IMG/VR virus record: IMGVR_UViG_3300009168_000041
Coordinates: 1-64,000 of that record
Reading direction: 5' to 3' (one strand)
Source of the DNA: a virus
DNA length: 64,000 nt
Shown: piece by piece, positions 56,216 through 64,000 of the stretch
Position numbering within the stretch: position 1 is the first letter of the stretch
Layout: every line of letters begins with the position of its first letter
Notes under the pieces: generated by a model
The model's input: only the letters and a program-made list of their open reading frames with translations
What the model was told of the DNA's origin: nothing
Databases searched by the model: none
Program-made: the position numbers and the translations under genes

Positions 56216-57144
56216 CCCAGCCCACCACCGTTAACCGCTTCGGAATGCTCAGCACTTGGGAGGATGTCTGCCACGGCGGGCACTGCTTCTTGCTTTGCGG
56301 CGGCCCGTCGATTCACACCATCGTGCCCGATAAGTCGGTGCTTCAGCATCGCGGCATTGTGACCTTCGCGTTCAACAATGTAGCGGCCTTGGTTCGGCCT
56401 AACTTCTGGACATACGGCGACTCGACCCGCAAGTTTCACGACGCGATATGGAAAGACCCGGGGATTATCAAGTTCGTTCCCTACCCGAAAATGGACAACA
56501 AGGTGCGGGAAAAGCGGCCCGACGCCGGCTTCGTTGAGACGGAGCTTCGCCCGCGTCAGTGCCCGGGGATCGTGGGCATTTCCCGCAACTCGGATATGAA
56601 TCCCGAGGGGTACTTGACGGAAGACACAATCAATTGGGGCGTCGGGGCCGATTCTCTGGTCAGACGGCTTACCCCCTGGTTGAAAGAAAACTTGAAGTTG
56701 CCGGACGACCAGCTAAAGTGGAAGCACGTCCGCCCGCTCATCGACAGCGGCCGGGTGCCGTCGGACGTGTTCCATTCGCTCTGTCCGTATCCCAAAGTGC
56801 TCTCGACGATGTTCCAAGCGGTGCGGCTGGTGTACTTCCTCGGATTCCGCGTGTGTTACTTGCTCGGGGCCGACTTCTCGATGGGCCAAGAGCAGCACTA
56901 CGCATTCGATGAGACGGGCAACCCTGGCACGGTGCGCGGAAACAACGGCTCGTACCCGAAGATTAACGAGATTTTCGGCGTACTTCGGCCGCACTTTGAC
57001 GCGGCGAATTTCCAGGTGTTCAACTGCAATCCTCGCTCGCAACTGATGGCGTTCGATTACATCGACTTCGCGGACGCCTACGGGTGGGCGACGGAACTGA
57101 TGCCGAAGAGCATAGATACGAGTGGGTGGTATGAGAAAGACTGA
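56212..57144 (+). CDS. putative glycosyl/sialyltransferase-like or DUF115-like protein
   Basis: A 310-residue protein overlapping kdsB by 4 bases. HCFLLCGGPSIHTIVPDKSV and TFAFNNVAALVRPNFWTYGD resemble the G-P-S and N-N motifs of CMP-sugar-using transferases and DUF115-like proteins (nucleotide-sugar fold). LGADFSMGQEQHYAF lies in the second half. Because it follows a CMP-sugar synthetase, a role in transferring that sugar is reasonable, but family membership is uncertain. Confidence 0.5.
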   Translation: MTQPTTVNRFGMLSTWEDVCHGGHCFLLCGGPSIHTIVPDKSVLQHRGIVTFAFNNVAALVRPNFWTYGDSTRKFHDAIWKDPGIIKFVPYPKMDNKVREKRPDAGFVETELRPRQCPGIVGISRNSDMNPEGYLTEDTINWGVGADSLVRRLTPWLKENLKLPDDQLKWKHVRPLIDSGRVPSDVFHSLCPYPKVLSTMFQAVRLVYFLGFRVCYLLGADFSMGQEQHYAFDETGNPGTVRGNNGSYPKINEIFGVLRPHFDAANFQVFNCNPRSQLMAFDYIDFADAYGWATELMPKSIDTSGWYEKD

Positions 57145-57328
57145 CTGGCTTGATGTTGCTACATCGTTAGCTAACGCTATTCTGAGCGGCAAAGTAGCCA
57201 TACAGATTGAGACGTATGACTGTCTTGAGCCGCTCTCACCAGAGGAAAGCAAAAAATTCAGCGTCTCAAATAGACAACGGCGGGGATGGATATTTCGATG
57301 CATCACAATGGAGCCGAAAGAAGGCTGA
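57131..57328 (+). CDS. small hypothetical protein
   Basis: A 65-residue protein from ATG 57131 (14-base overlap with the upstream gene). MRKTDWLDVATSLANAILSG, VAIQIETYDCLEPLSPEESK. Base composition is AT-richer than its neighbours. No family recognised. Confidence 0.4.
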   Translation: MRKTDWLDVATSLANAILSGKVAIQIETYDCLEPLSPEESKKFSVSNRQRRGWIFRCITMEPKEG

Positions 57329-57365
57329 CATGGATGAAACAGAACTAAGATAAGCCAATTCTACA

Positions 57366-57611
57366 ATGCCCAAAGCCACGCAACACGTCTTCGATCGCTT
57401 TCTAAAAGCAACACAGGCCGCTAACTTTTGTCTCACGAAGACACCCGTGGCTGGTTCGTTGAAGGGCGTCATTTACGAAACACGCCTGATAGTGAAATGG
57501 ACTTCCTGGCACCATGATGGATTGCAGTGTAAACATGAGTACGTTATATCTGGCAAGTCGCCAGTAGACGTACTACAGCGATACCTCGACGAACCGAAAG
57601 GAACCCTATGA
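57366..57611 (+). CDS. small hypothetical protein
   Basis: An 81-residue protein (MPKATQHVFDRFLKATQAAN). Strands LKGVIYETRLIVKWTSW and CKHEYVISGKSPVDVLQRYL suggest an alpha/beta fold. Its TGA overlaps the next ATG (ATGA). AT-rich. Confidence 0.5.
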   Translation: MPKATQHVFDRFLKATQAANFCLTKTPVAGSLKGVIYETRLIVKWTSWHHDGLQCKHEYVISGKSPVDVLQRYLDEPKGTL

Positions 57612-58132
57612 CCGACGAATTTTCCCCGCGCTCGACGACTACCAGCGACTTCTCGCAACCGCTCAAGGAAGCCGTCCAGGACGCCATTGCTGACGGTCTT
57701 CTCCAGCCGAAGACACTCACCACATTCGAGCCGGCATCCGACCCCGTGGCCGCGGCCCACGGTGCTAAGAAATTCCAGCCGCACTTTGCCGACGCCGAGG
57801 TGCAGGCCGCGCTCGATAAGGCCGCCGTTGCGGGAATGTGGTATGTCGCGATCCATTTCATCGCGTCCAAGGAACAGTCGCAACCGGACGGTACGACGCG
57901 GCTCGTGCGAACACTCAATCACTTTTTCAAGCCGAGCGACCGGTTCCCGAACATGGAAAACTTTCACGACGGCGAGACGGGCCGCGACGATCCGGCGATT
58001 GCTCACTGCGCCGTCAAATGCATGGAAGACGCCAAGAAGCGGCTCGCGGCCATGCGAGAGCAAGCGATTGCCGGGCTGAGCGGGCTGGCGAATTTCGGGC
58101 CGAATGAACCAATTGAAGACGAGAGGGACTGA
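57608..58132 (+). CDS. hypothetical phage protein
   Basis: A 174-residue protein. The N-terminal 45 residues are polar and probably disordered. The remainder is helical (DAEVQAALDKAAVAGMWYVA, HCAVKCMEDAKKRLAAMREQ). A KEQSQPDGTTRLVRTLNHFF phrase lies in the middle. No named family. Confidence 0.5.
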   Translation: MTDEFSPRSTTTSDFSQPLKEAVQDAIADGLLQPKTLTTFEPASDPVAAAHGAKKFQPHFADAEVQAALDKAAVAGMWYVAIHFIASKEQSQPDGTTRLVRTLNHFFKPSDRFPNMENFHDGETGRDDPAIAHCAVKCMEDAKKRLAAMREQAIAGLSGLANFGPNEPIEDERD

Positions 58133-58177
58133 GGCGAGAAGGAGTGAGAAGAAAGAGATTGCGATGAAAGGGGCTAA

Positions 58178-58405
58178 ATGGGGCTCGAATCGCTGGAAGA
58201 GCTTCTAGGCCATCTAGTGCGTTCTGGATGCTGCTTCCGACTGGAGAAGAGGCACAACGGGCCCGGTGGTTATGAGTTAACCGCTATGCGGACTAGCGAC
58301 GATATTGAGCCCGTGTTAGTTCTGGATGTACGAGCCGGCACGCTTGATGGGCTGGTGTTGGCGGCGGACAGCGAATTGAATGGAGGAACGGGCGAAACCC
58401 GATGA
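58178..58405 (+). CDS. small hypothetical protein
   Basis: A 75-residue protein, MGLESLEELLGHLVRSGCCF, then strands YELTAMRTSDDIEPVLVLDV. The gene at 58415 begins with a comparable layout (F-D-D-L-x-R-F), so they may be distant relatives. Function unknown. Confidence 0.45.
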   Translation: MGLESLEELLGHLVRSGCCFRLEKRHNGPGGYELTAMRTSDDIEPVLVLDVRAGTLDGLVLAADSELNGGTGETR

Positions 58406-58414
58406 GCTACAGTA

Positions 58415-58669
58415 ATGCCTGACTTTACCACGTTCGACGACCTCATGCGTTTTTGGGAAGATCGGCGATGGATCGTCGATATCGGCCACGACCGCGAGTA
58501 TGGATGGTGCCTAGATGTGCTTACTAGCGATCACCACGGGGCTCCAGAAGTACACGTATGCGACGTAGGTGGTCTGGATGAAGATGTGTTGCATTTTGAC
58601 GAATTGATCGCAGAGGCACGCAAGCAAACGCTAGCATATCTTGCCAAGGTGGAATCTGGCGATGCCTGA
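58415..58669 (+). CDS. small hypothetical protein
   Basis: An 84-residue acidic protein: MPDFTTFDDLMRFWEDRRWI, VDIGHDREYGWCLDVLTSD, HFDELIAEARKQTLAYL. Weak ribosome site. Its end overlaps the start of the cupin gene. Function unknown. Confidence 0.45.
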   Translation: MPDFTTFDDLMRFWEDRRWIVDIGHDREYGWCLDVLTSDHHGAPEVHVCDVGGLDEDVLHFDELIAEARKQTLAYLAKVESGDA

Positions 58670-59051
58670 GTCAATACACGAGTCAATGCCTGAGTCTTCT
58701 ATCTGGGGCACTTGGGTCCGTGTCTACTGCGATGCTTGCGTAGAGCTTCGCATCCTGCAAATTCAGAAGGGCGGTTTTTCTTCGCCGCACTGCCACCACA
58801 CGAAAGCGAACGTCTTCCACGTCGCCCGGGGCCGCGTCAAGTTGCGGATGTGGGTGCAAGACGACCAGGTAGTTGAGCACCTTGCCGCGCCCGAGGGCCA
58901 ACCGCCATGCGTGCCCGCGGGCGTTATGCACCAGTTTCATGCCCTGGAAGATAGCGTCGTGTACGAGATATCCGTTGCCGAGTCGGGGCGGGTAATGGAC
59001 CCGGATGAAATTGAACGGCATGGGCCGTCGGGAGTGCAAGACAGCCAATGA
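58662..59051 (+). CDS. cupin-fold protein
   Basis: A 129-residue protein from ATG 58662. RILQIQKGGFSSPHCHHTKA carries the G-x5-H-x-H of cupin motif 1; NVFHVARGRVKLRMW and CVPAGVMHQFHALEDSVVYE match motif 2 (P-x-G-x2-H). Small cupins like this occur beside sugar genes as isomerases (e.g. mannose-6-phosphate isomerase-like), but others are simple metal-binding proteins. Confidence 0.75.
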   Translation: MPESIHESMPESSIWGTWVRVYCDACVELRILQIQKGGFSSPHCHHTKANVFHVARGRVKLRMWVQDDQVVEHLAAPEGQPPCVPAGVMHQFHALEDSVVYEISVAESGRVMDPDEIERHGPSGVQDSQ

Positions 59052-59200
59052 CCAAAGACCTGAAAATCAAGGCTCTCAAAGCGAAAGTCGCCACACTATC
59101 CAGCCAACTTCGGCAGTCCGAAGCGGCTGTGCGGGCGCTGGGCCAGCAGTGCGAGGAGTTGAGGCGGCAGGCGAGGAAGTACGGGAATGGGAAAGCATGA
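59048..59200 (+). CDS. small coiled-coil protein
   Basis: A 50-residue protein, joined to both neighbours by ATGA overlaps. KDLKIKALKAKVATLSSQLR and AVRALGQQCEELRRQARKYG give one amphipathic coiled coil. Too small for most gene callers but the overlap pattern supports it. Confidence 0.55.
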   Translation: MTKDLKIKALKAKVATLSSQLRQSEAAVRALGQQCEELRRQARKYGNGKA

Positions 59201-59349
59201 AACGCGCCGTAGTTGAAGGGAAGTGGATCCCGCAATGTATCGAGGATGCAACATGGGGATTGATGTTCGTTTTTGTTGTTATTCCTTTTACGATTCTTGG
59301 TATTCCGTTCTGGTTTCTAGGGTGGCTTCTTCGGAAGATTTGGAGATAA
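59197..59349 (+). CDS. small membrane protein
   Basis: A 50-residue protein from ATG 59197 (ATGA overlap). One or two membrane helices (WGLMFVFVVIPFTILGIPFW, FLGWLLRKIW). A positive-inside C-terminus. Possibly a lysis or membrane accessory protein, unassigned. Confidence 0.55.
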   Translation: MKRAVVEGKWIPQCIEDATWGLMFVFVVIPFTILGIPFWFLGWLLRKIWR

Positions 59350-59355
59350 CAAGGA

Positions 59356-59976
59356 ATGACCGATCCTCCCCTTCAAGGTTGGGACATCCTCCACAGTCTC
59401 ATCGTCGAATTACAAACTCGCAAGGCCAAAGGCATCGCCCCAACAACGCCACTCTCACTCCCACTCACCGGGGCGGAAATTGGCGTATCCCGTGGCTGGA
59501 CGAGCGAACATCTTTTGCGGGCGTTCCCGACGTTGACACTCTACCTGATTGACTGGTGGGGTCATCCAGAAGCAACCAGCGTCTACGCCAAGAGCGGCGA
59601 CGGCCACGCAAAGCTGACGCTTGCCGAACAGCAAGAGCACCGATTGCAGGCCGAGCAGCGGACGTTATTCGCCAAGGAGCGGAGGTTCGTCTGGGCCAGT
59701 GATAGCGTCAAGGCGGCTGAGGCGATGCTGTCTGGGCATCTCGACTTCGCGTTCATCGACGGCGACCACACGTATCCAGGCGTGCGGCGGGACTTGGAGG
59801 CGTGGTATCCCAAGGTGCGGGCCGGCGGGCTCGTACTGATGCACGATATTGACCACCCGCGAGACCGACGCGGGCTGTGGGGCGTCCGTAAGGCGGCCGA
59901 AGAATTCTGTCAGGAACGTGGGGTGACGCTGACAGTTAACAGCAAGGCGACGCTAGGGTGGTTTTGGAAAGGTTGA
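59356..59976 (+). CDS. class I SAM-dependent methyltransferase (Methyltransf_24-like)
   Basis: A 206-residue protein. GAEIGVSRGWTSEHLLRAFP is motif I; LYLIDWWG the second acidic strand; LDFAFIDGDHTYPGVRRDLE and WYPKVRAGGLVLMHDIDHPR the family signature. Paralogous to the gene at 32740 (FVFIDGDHRQQSVDADMRA). Probably modifies a sugar. Confidence 0.8.
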   Translation: MTDPPLQGWDILHSLIVELQTRKAKGIAPTTPLSLPLTGAEIGVSRGWTSEHLLRAFPTLTLYLIDWWGHPEATSVYAKSGDGHAKLTLAEQQEHRLQAEQRTLFAKERRFVWASDSVKAAEAMLSGHLDFAFIDGDHTYPGVRRDLEAWYPKVRAGGLVLMHDIDHPRDRRGLWGVRKAAEEFCQERGVTLTVNSKATLGWFWKG

Positions 59977-59993
59977 AAAGGCACACAAGAACA

Positions 59994-60779
59994 ATGGCAA
60001 TACTCACCCCTCCCCCCTTCACTACCGTCGTGGCCGTTGACATGGCCCACTTCCAGGAATTCCGCCTCGCGTCCCAAACGTGGCGAAAGAACCGGCCGGA
60101 AATGTGGACAAACCCCATGCTCATCTTCGCCGATACCAGTCTCCGCGGCGAGTCCATTGGCTGGTGGGCCCGCAAGTTGCACCAGGCGTGCGACCACCCG
60201 GCCCTTCGCGTTGTCGGCTGGCCGGACGTGAAGCCGCTGCCAGGGCAGCCGGATGCAAGCCAGCGGCACCGGATGCTGTCGGTGTTTGTGTATGGGGTTG
60301 CCGAGGAAGTGAAGACGGCATACTTTCTCAAGATCGACACTGATACCCTCTGTATCAAGTCCGAAAACCGCTGGCACGAAAACTGGTGGAATGAGACTAA
60401 CCCTTTTGTTTTCGTCACGAGCGCATGGGGGTACTCGAAAAGTATCGACCGGTGGCACCGGCTAAAGGCGTGGGGCGCCACGGTGCCGCAGTTGCGGGAC
60501 TTGCCGGAAGTCGAGGGCGAAGAGAATCCACTTAAGGACCACGTTCGCCACGGCCGAATTATCAGCTTCTTCTTCTGGGGTCAGACGGAGTTTATGCGCG
60601 AACTGGAGAAGTTGGCCCCGGGACCGCTCATGCCGATCGACAGCCAGGATGGGTTTGTGTGGTACTGCGCTAAGCGGCTGGGGCGGAGGTTTGCGGCGGT
60701 GCGCATAAAGAAATTTGGTCTTTTCCACGGGGCGCGTGGAATGGAAAAGCGGGTGAAGGCGATAATGGAGGAGAAGTGA
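59994..60779 (+). CDS. glycosyltransferase-like protein (GT-A)
   Basis: A 261-residue protein from ATG 59994 (GTG 59958 is an alternative). TTVVAVDMAHFQEFRLASQT opens a GT-A-like fold; TAYFLKIDTDTLCI gives the D-x-D metal-binding motif; PIDSQDGFVWYCAKRLGRRF lies near the acceptor side. It is not part of the FVRxLWGD family. Confidence 0.6.
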   Translation: MAILTPPPFTTVVAVDMAHFQEFRLASQTWRKNRPEMWTNPMLIFADTSLRGESIGWWARKLHQACDHPALRVVGWPDVKPLPGQPDASQRHRMLSVFVYGVAEEVKTAYFLKIDTDTLCIKSENRWHENWWNETNPFVFVTSAWGYSKSIDRWHRLKAWGATVPQLRDLPEVEGEENPLKDHVRHGRIISFFFWGQTEFMRELEKLAPGPLMPIDSQDGFVWYCAKRLGRRFAAVRIKKFGLFHGARGMEKRVKAIMEEK

Positions 60780-60780
60780 T

Positions 60781-61017
60781 ATGGCACAGCTTGGCGATAT
60801 GGTAGTGGCGGAAATCACGGTTCAGAAAGTAAGTGTCAAGGCCGCCTCGTTCGTTTTGGAACTAGACGGGCTCAAGGTTGTTCGCATGGAGTTAGATGGG
60901 CATCCACTGACTGACTTGACAACTCTATCGCTTCATGTGGATTGGGAGTCTGCCGTTCAGCCGATACTATGCACGACCGTACCGCGGCTGCAACTTGAGC
61001 GGCTATTGATGAAGTAG
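60781..61017 (+). CDS. small hypothetical protein
   Basis: A 78-residue beta-rich protein (MVVAEITVQKVSVKAASFVL, ELDGLKVVRMELDGHPLTDL) starting one base after the glycosyltransferase stop. No family recognised. Confidence 0.45.
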   Translation: MAQLGDMVVAEITVQKVSVKAASFVLELDGLKVVRMELDGHPLTDLTTLSLHVDWESAVQPILCTTVPRLQLERLLMK

Positions 61018-61045
61018 ACGCAGGCGATTGTCGTGGAGAAGTGAC

Positions 61046-61303
61046 ATGGCCAAGTACCGCCACAAGCCGCTCATTGTAGAAGCCGAGCAGTGGTTTCCAG
61101 ACAAGCCGCATGACCTTGTGTTGTATCCGGTCGTTCAGTGGGATGGATGCCCAAGCCTGGATGACGACGAAGGGTTGTTTATGTGTACGGGGCTCACTCC
61201 GGGAGAGATCGTTCATCCCGGAGACTGGATTGTCACAGACAGAGACGGCTTTCATTCGTTGTATTGGGAGGCACATTTCGAGAACTGCTATGAACCAGTT
61301 TGA
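61046..61303 (+). CDS. PGDYL-type small phage protein
   Basis: An 85-residue protein from ATG 61046 (GGAGAAG). KYRHKPLIVEAEQWFPDKPH, then GEIVHPGDWIVTDRDGFHSL and WEAHFENCYEPV, match a small, very widespread phage family (K-Y-R-K-x-P-V-x-V-E-A ... P-G-D-[WY]-[IL] ... F-x-x-x-Y-E). Its function is unknown. Confidence 0.7.
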   Translation: MAKYRHKPLIVEAEQWFPDKPHDLVLYPVVQWDGCPSLDDDEGLFMCTGLTPGEIVHPGDWIVTDRDGFHSLYWEAHFENCYEPV

Positions 61304-62162
61304 TCGCTCCATCATTCCCGCAAGTCTTACGGATATGCGTGGCATCACCTACCTTGCCCTCGGCCGACGCATTCCCGCCGTGCTCGCCGTCAGTCTCCGC
61401 ACGCTCCGCCGGCACTGGCAAGGGCCCGTGACGCTCTTTGTCGATGACGCCGCCGCCCCATTCGTCGCCCGTATTGCCGCCGACTGCGACCCTCCGATAT
61501 GTGTCGTCAATTACAACCCGCCGCCGTATCGGGCCTATACCGTCAAGCCACACCTGCCGCAACTATCGCACTACGACTACACGATCCAAGTGGACGCCGA
61601 CACCCTCTGGATGAAATCGCCACAACAGCTATTCGACTTGTTGAAGCCGGGGCTAACTATCGTGACGAAATTCTCTGGTTGGCTGACCACTGGCAACCGA
61701 ATGCGAGGCCGAATCGAGGAGTGGTGGACAAAGGACCGTCAGAAGGTTGAAGCGTGTCTTGCGAAGCCGTGGCCGGCACTCAACACGGGCGTGGTCGCCT
61801 TCCACAAGGGGGCCAAAGTGGCGTGTGAAGTGTGGCTAGAAGAGACAATGAAAAACCCGAAGCAGTTCATCTCTGACGAAATTGCCGCGAATTTGCTGGT
61901 GCCGTTCTATGGGCCGAACGAACTGCTTGTGGTTAGCGACCGCTTCAACCGCTCGCCGAAATTTCCCGGCGGCAGTGACACGCCGATGTTGTACCACCAG
62001 CATGGCCAGAAGCATACGAAGGATCCGAAGATGCGGGCCGTGTGGCTGCCTGAGTTCACGGCGATGTACCGCGAGAACTGGGGCAGCGTCCGCGATTGGC
62101 TGCCGCTGTGTGCGGACAAGAGGCTGCACGAGTGGCTGAGAGAGAATCCGGCGAAGGAATGA
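61290..62162 (+). CDS. glycosyltransferase-like protein (GT-A)
   Basis: A 290-residue protein from ATG 61290. GITYLALGRRIPAVLAVSLR, YDYTIQVDADTLWMKSPQQL (D-x-D), ALNTGVVAFHKGAKV and MLYHQHGQKHTKDPKMRAVW match the order of GT8/GT-A-like transferases. Overlaps upstream and downstream genes by 14 and 4 bases. Donor and acceptor unknown. Confidence 0.65.
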   Translation: MNQFDRSIIPASLTDMRGITYLALGRRIPAVLAVSLRTLRRHWQGPVTLFVDDAAAPFVARIAADCDPPICVVNYNPPPYRAYTVKPHLPQLSHYDYTIQVDADTLWMKSPQQLFDLLKPGLTIVTKFSGWLTTGNRMRGRIEEWWTKDRQKVEACLAKPWPALNTGVVAFHKGAKVACEVWLEETMKNPKQFISDEIAANLLVPFYGPNELLVVSDRFNRSPKFPGGSDTPMLYHQHGQKHTKDPKMRAVWLPEFTAMYRENWGSVRDWLPLCADKRLHEWLRENPAKE

Positions 62163-62851
62163 CTTGGATTTGTCCACAATGTGGAGTCATTCAGCCTGGC
62201 GATGGCCGTATGCGCCGCATTGTCTCTTTATCGCCGTGGTTGAACTACCAATATTATCATGAATCACCGGCATGGATTTGCCAAGAGTGCGATATAGACA
62301 ATCACACAGTTCTTAACAAGCATGATCCGTTTTCTTACCATGCTTGTGGGTATATCTACCTCATTCAAGCACAATTGTCGTCTGTTTCACGACGACTCAA
62401 GATTGGACATGTTCAAGATAGTGATGGTGCCAAGAAACGGCTAAGTCAACTGCAAGTCGGATGCCCCGTTCTCTTAAAGATTTTGAGCGTTTTCCCTGGA
62501 GGTGTTGAAGAGGAAAAGAGATTACACAAAGTCTTTCGGCCATATCACGAGCGTGGGGAGTGGTTTAAGCTCGTTGGTCCCGTTATCGCATTTCGTAATT
62601 CCGCCCAAAAGTATTACGAGGCATGGCAGAATGCACCTTGTGTTACAGAACAGCAACAAAGTAAGCGGTCCTATTTTGCATGGGCGTTTTCTAAGTATCC
62701 GGATACGCGCTGGCATATTCCGAGACCTGAAGCCACGTCAAGACTAACGCAGACGCGGGGCCTGCCATTGTCGGCGGTGCAGGAGGAAAATGAAAACATG
62801 AAACACGAGTGGCTGAGAGAGAACCCGATAGATGTAGAGGCGGCAACGTGA
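62159..62851 (+). CDS. zinc-ribbon protein with T5orf172 (GIY-YIG-like) domain
   Basis: A 230-residue protein, ATGA-coupled. MTWICPQCGVIQPG and WICQECDIDNHT form an N-terminal zinc ribbon. GYIYLIQAQLSSVSRRLKIG, AKKRLSQLQVGCPVLLKILS and EKRLHKVFRPYHERGEWFKL match T5orf172/MUG113, GIY-YIG-related domains of uncertain activity. The end MKHEWLRENPIDVEAAT repeats the C-terminal phrase of the previous gene (LHEWLRENPAKE). AT-rich, so probably acquired. Confidence 0.7.
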   Translation: MTWICPQCGVIQPGDGRMRRIVSLSPWLNYQYYHESPAWICQECDIDNHTVLNKHDPFSYHACGYIYLIQAQLSSVSRRLKIGHVQDSDGAKKRLSQLQVGCPVLLKILSVFPGGVEEEKRLHKVFRPYHERGEWFKLVGPVIAFRNSAQKYYEAWQNAPCVTEQQQSKRSYFAWAFSKYPDTRWHIPRPEATSRLTQTRGLPLSAVQEENENMKHEWLRENPIDVEAAT

Positions 62852-63045
62852 CATACTCCCTTTGCACCTTCTGTCCAGCGACGCCGGCCCCGCGAACTGC
62901 GCGGCGGAAGAGCGACGGGATTATCATTCCCGTGTGTGAGCATTGTTATGCGCACATTCGACGCCGAAAGGACGAGGCTTTGGAAGTGACGGGGCCGAAG
63001 TGCGGACTGCCAGAGTATCCGGGGATTGCACGAGATACGTGGTAG
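62848..63045 (+). CDS. small zinc-finger-like protein
   Basis: A 65-residue protein from GTG 62848 (GTGA overlap). CTFCPATPAP and CEHCYAHIRRRKDEAL give two CxxC pairs, probably one zinc site, followed by a basic helix. Function unknown. Confidence 0.5.
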   Translation: MTYSLCTFCPATPAPRTARRKSDGIIIPVCEHCYAHIRRRKDEALEVTGPKCGLPEYPGIARDTW

Positions 63046-63098
63046 GTGGACAATATGACCAATGTGCCTGATGTGCCCGCATAACATGGAGCCAAAAA

Positions 63099-63374
63099 GT
63101 GAAAGGAAAACATAGACGCACCCTCACCAGGGATGACTGGATCGCCCTGGCCAATAAGGTCCGCGCAGCGACGGCCATCCTTGCCCAGATCGAACTGGAT
63201 CTGTCATCCACACTGACTGTGGCCAGCATGAAACCGTTCTACAAAGCGTTTGGCCGCGTACAGTCTCTCCGAACCCGACTCGACGCCCTGGTCGTCGTTC
63301 AGCATCGTGATTGGCCGGAAGCAAGCCGGCTGTTTTATGGGCCGGAGTGGACCTACAACGCACACTGGGGGTAA
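63099..63374 (+). CDS. small hypothetical protein
   Basis: A 91-residue helical protein (LTRDDWIALANKVRAATAIL, FGRVQSLRTRLDALVVVQHR, ending FYGPEWTYNAHWG). No family recognised. Confidence 0.45.
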   Translation: MKGKHRRTLTRDDWIALANKVRAATAILAQIELDLSSTLTVASMKPFYKAFGRVQSLRTRLDALVVVQHRDWPEASRLFYGPEWTYNAHWG

Positions 63375-63434
63375 CGCTGCAAAACCCACCTCACGTTCCC
63401 GCGGACAAAACCACAATGATGGTAGGTAACGGAT

Positions 63435-63638
63435 ATGACGCCCAAACAATACGATGCCATCCACGACCTCGCGTGTATCATGGTTCGCGAATCATCGACA
63501 CTCTCTACTGCCATGCGAGAAGGCGTCAAGACGTTGGTGGGAGTCGTGTTGGAATTAAGCAAACAGTGCGATAAGCTGAGTGAGAGAGTGGTGACATTGG
63601 AAGAGAAAGTATCACGCCACGATTGGGATGACGATTGA
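63435..63638 (+). CDS. small helical protein
   Basis: A 67-residue protein, MTPKQYDAIHDLACIMVRES, with a C-terminal coiled coil (LELSKQCDKLSERVVTLEEK). The TGA shares its last base with the next ATG. Confidence 0.45.
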   Translation: MTPKQYDAIHDLACIMVRESSTLSTAMREGVKTLVGVVLELSKQCDKLSERVVTLEEKVSRHDWDDD

Positions 63639-64000
63639 TGCTGCTGCCTGACATCGAAATCGTGCCTCACGTTTGGGGCTACTCCCGCTGCCTGTGCCTG
63701 CAATTGTCTTCGCTTGTTTGCTTCCCGCCGACGTGCCGCGTGCTCTATCGCCCGTGCGTCACGGCCGAAGACGCGGCCACGATCGCCACCCTTGAGTTCT
63801 TCGGCGACAAGCTCCCGCCGACGGTCGCGATGCAACCGATTCTCATGGAACGTCGCCGGCTTATGCGGCGGTGCATCGGCCGCAACGACGCCTTTTTTTC
63901 GAGCACTGCCCCCGTACTGTGGGCCGCCGACTGCGACTATCTGATAGGGCCTGGGGATCTGGAGACGATTCTGAACGCCCTCCCGGCAGGCGTGAAGCTG
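63638..64000 (+). CDS. glycosyltransferase-like protein (5' part, runs off the window)
   Basis: 121 codons are present; the frame is open to the last base. MLLPDIEIVPHVWGYSRCLC starts the chain and VLWAADCDYLIGPGDLETIL carries a GT-A-like D-x-D after a hydrophobic strand. The start overlaps the upstream stop by one base. The 3' end is missing, so family placement is provisional. Confidence 0.55.
   Translation, partial: MLLPDIEIVPHVWGYSRCLCLQLSSLVCFPPTCRVLYRPCVTAEDAATIATLEFFGDKLPPTVAMQPILMERRRLMRRCIGRNDAFFSSTAPVLWAADCDYLIGPGDLETILNALPAGVKL

Overview
The window is part of the genome of a tailed double-stranded DNA bacteriophage (or prophage) with HK97-type head genes and a long-tail module. 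It holds terminase, portal, MuF/SPP1-gp7-like head protein, prohead protease, HK97-fold major capsid protein, head-tail connectors, tail tube, a frameshifted tail assembly chaperone pair, tape measure protein and distal tail proteins. Almost every gene is on the + strand, in tight operons with many ATGA/GTGA overlaps. The DNA is GC-rich. The proline-rich linker of the papain-like protease, the very long serine tracts and the style of the small membrane proteins suggest a Planctomycetota host, but that is inference. No integrase, replication or repressor gene is seen, so lifestyle is undecided.

Layout. 1-6600: small accessory genes and two papain-fold cysteine hydrolases (a permuted YiiX/NlpC-like enzyme and a C1-like peptidase). 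6624-10354: a G-poor leader, a good promoter, a likely small terminase, an adenine/cytosine DNA methyltransferase and the large terminase. 10377-12998: small genes and a metzincin-like protease. 13026-18194: a 1722-residue adhesin or tail spike. 18297-25243: coiled-coil protein, portal and head proteins carrying enzyme domains (two different ADP-ribosyltransferases and a type IB topoisomerase). 25240-37513: a glycan gene cluster with six paralogous glycosyltransferase-like genes, a sugar-nucleotide epimerase, an acyltransferase, a radical SAM protein and methyltransferases; a 3.8-kb transposon-like element (27964-31743) interrupts it. 37638-54582: serine-rich structural protein, prohead protease, major capsid, connectors, three paralogous structural proteins (two with serine tails), tail tube, chaperone G/GT, tape measure and tail tip. 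54599-55063: one secreted protein on the minus strand. 55442-64000: a second glycan cluster (CMP-Kdo-synthetase-like, three GT-A enzymes, methyltransferase, cupin) with many small genes.

Most notable features. (1) A set of C-terminal or internal enzyme domains attached to capsid-associated proteins through stereotyped linkers (GGPGSGNFGHAGRPG, FDxDQPR, KQGWSDAPLT). They include an apparently complete topoisomerase IB fused to the MuF-like head protein and an R-S-E ADP-ribosyltransferase fused to the portal. Two of these cassettes share flanks with a 31/32-base identical repeat. (2) Four structural proteins have serine-rich tracts with a recurring S-T-[AV]-x-x-S-[WR]-S-S-S-S phrase, in the same genome as at least nine glycosyltransferase-like genes, which suggests phage-encoded virion glycosylation. 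(3) A transposon with passenger genes has a symmetrical divergent promoter inside a perfect 21-bp inverted repeat between a ribbon-helix-helix gene and an IS1-like transposase. (4) A promoter-like element, TTGACW-N19-ARRCTAC, precedes three separate modules.
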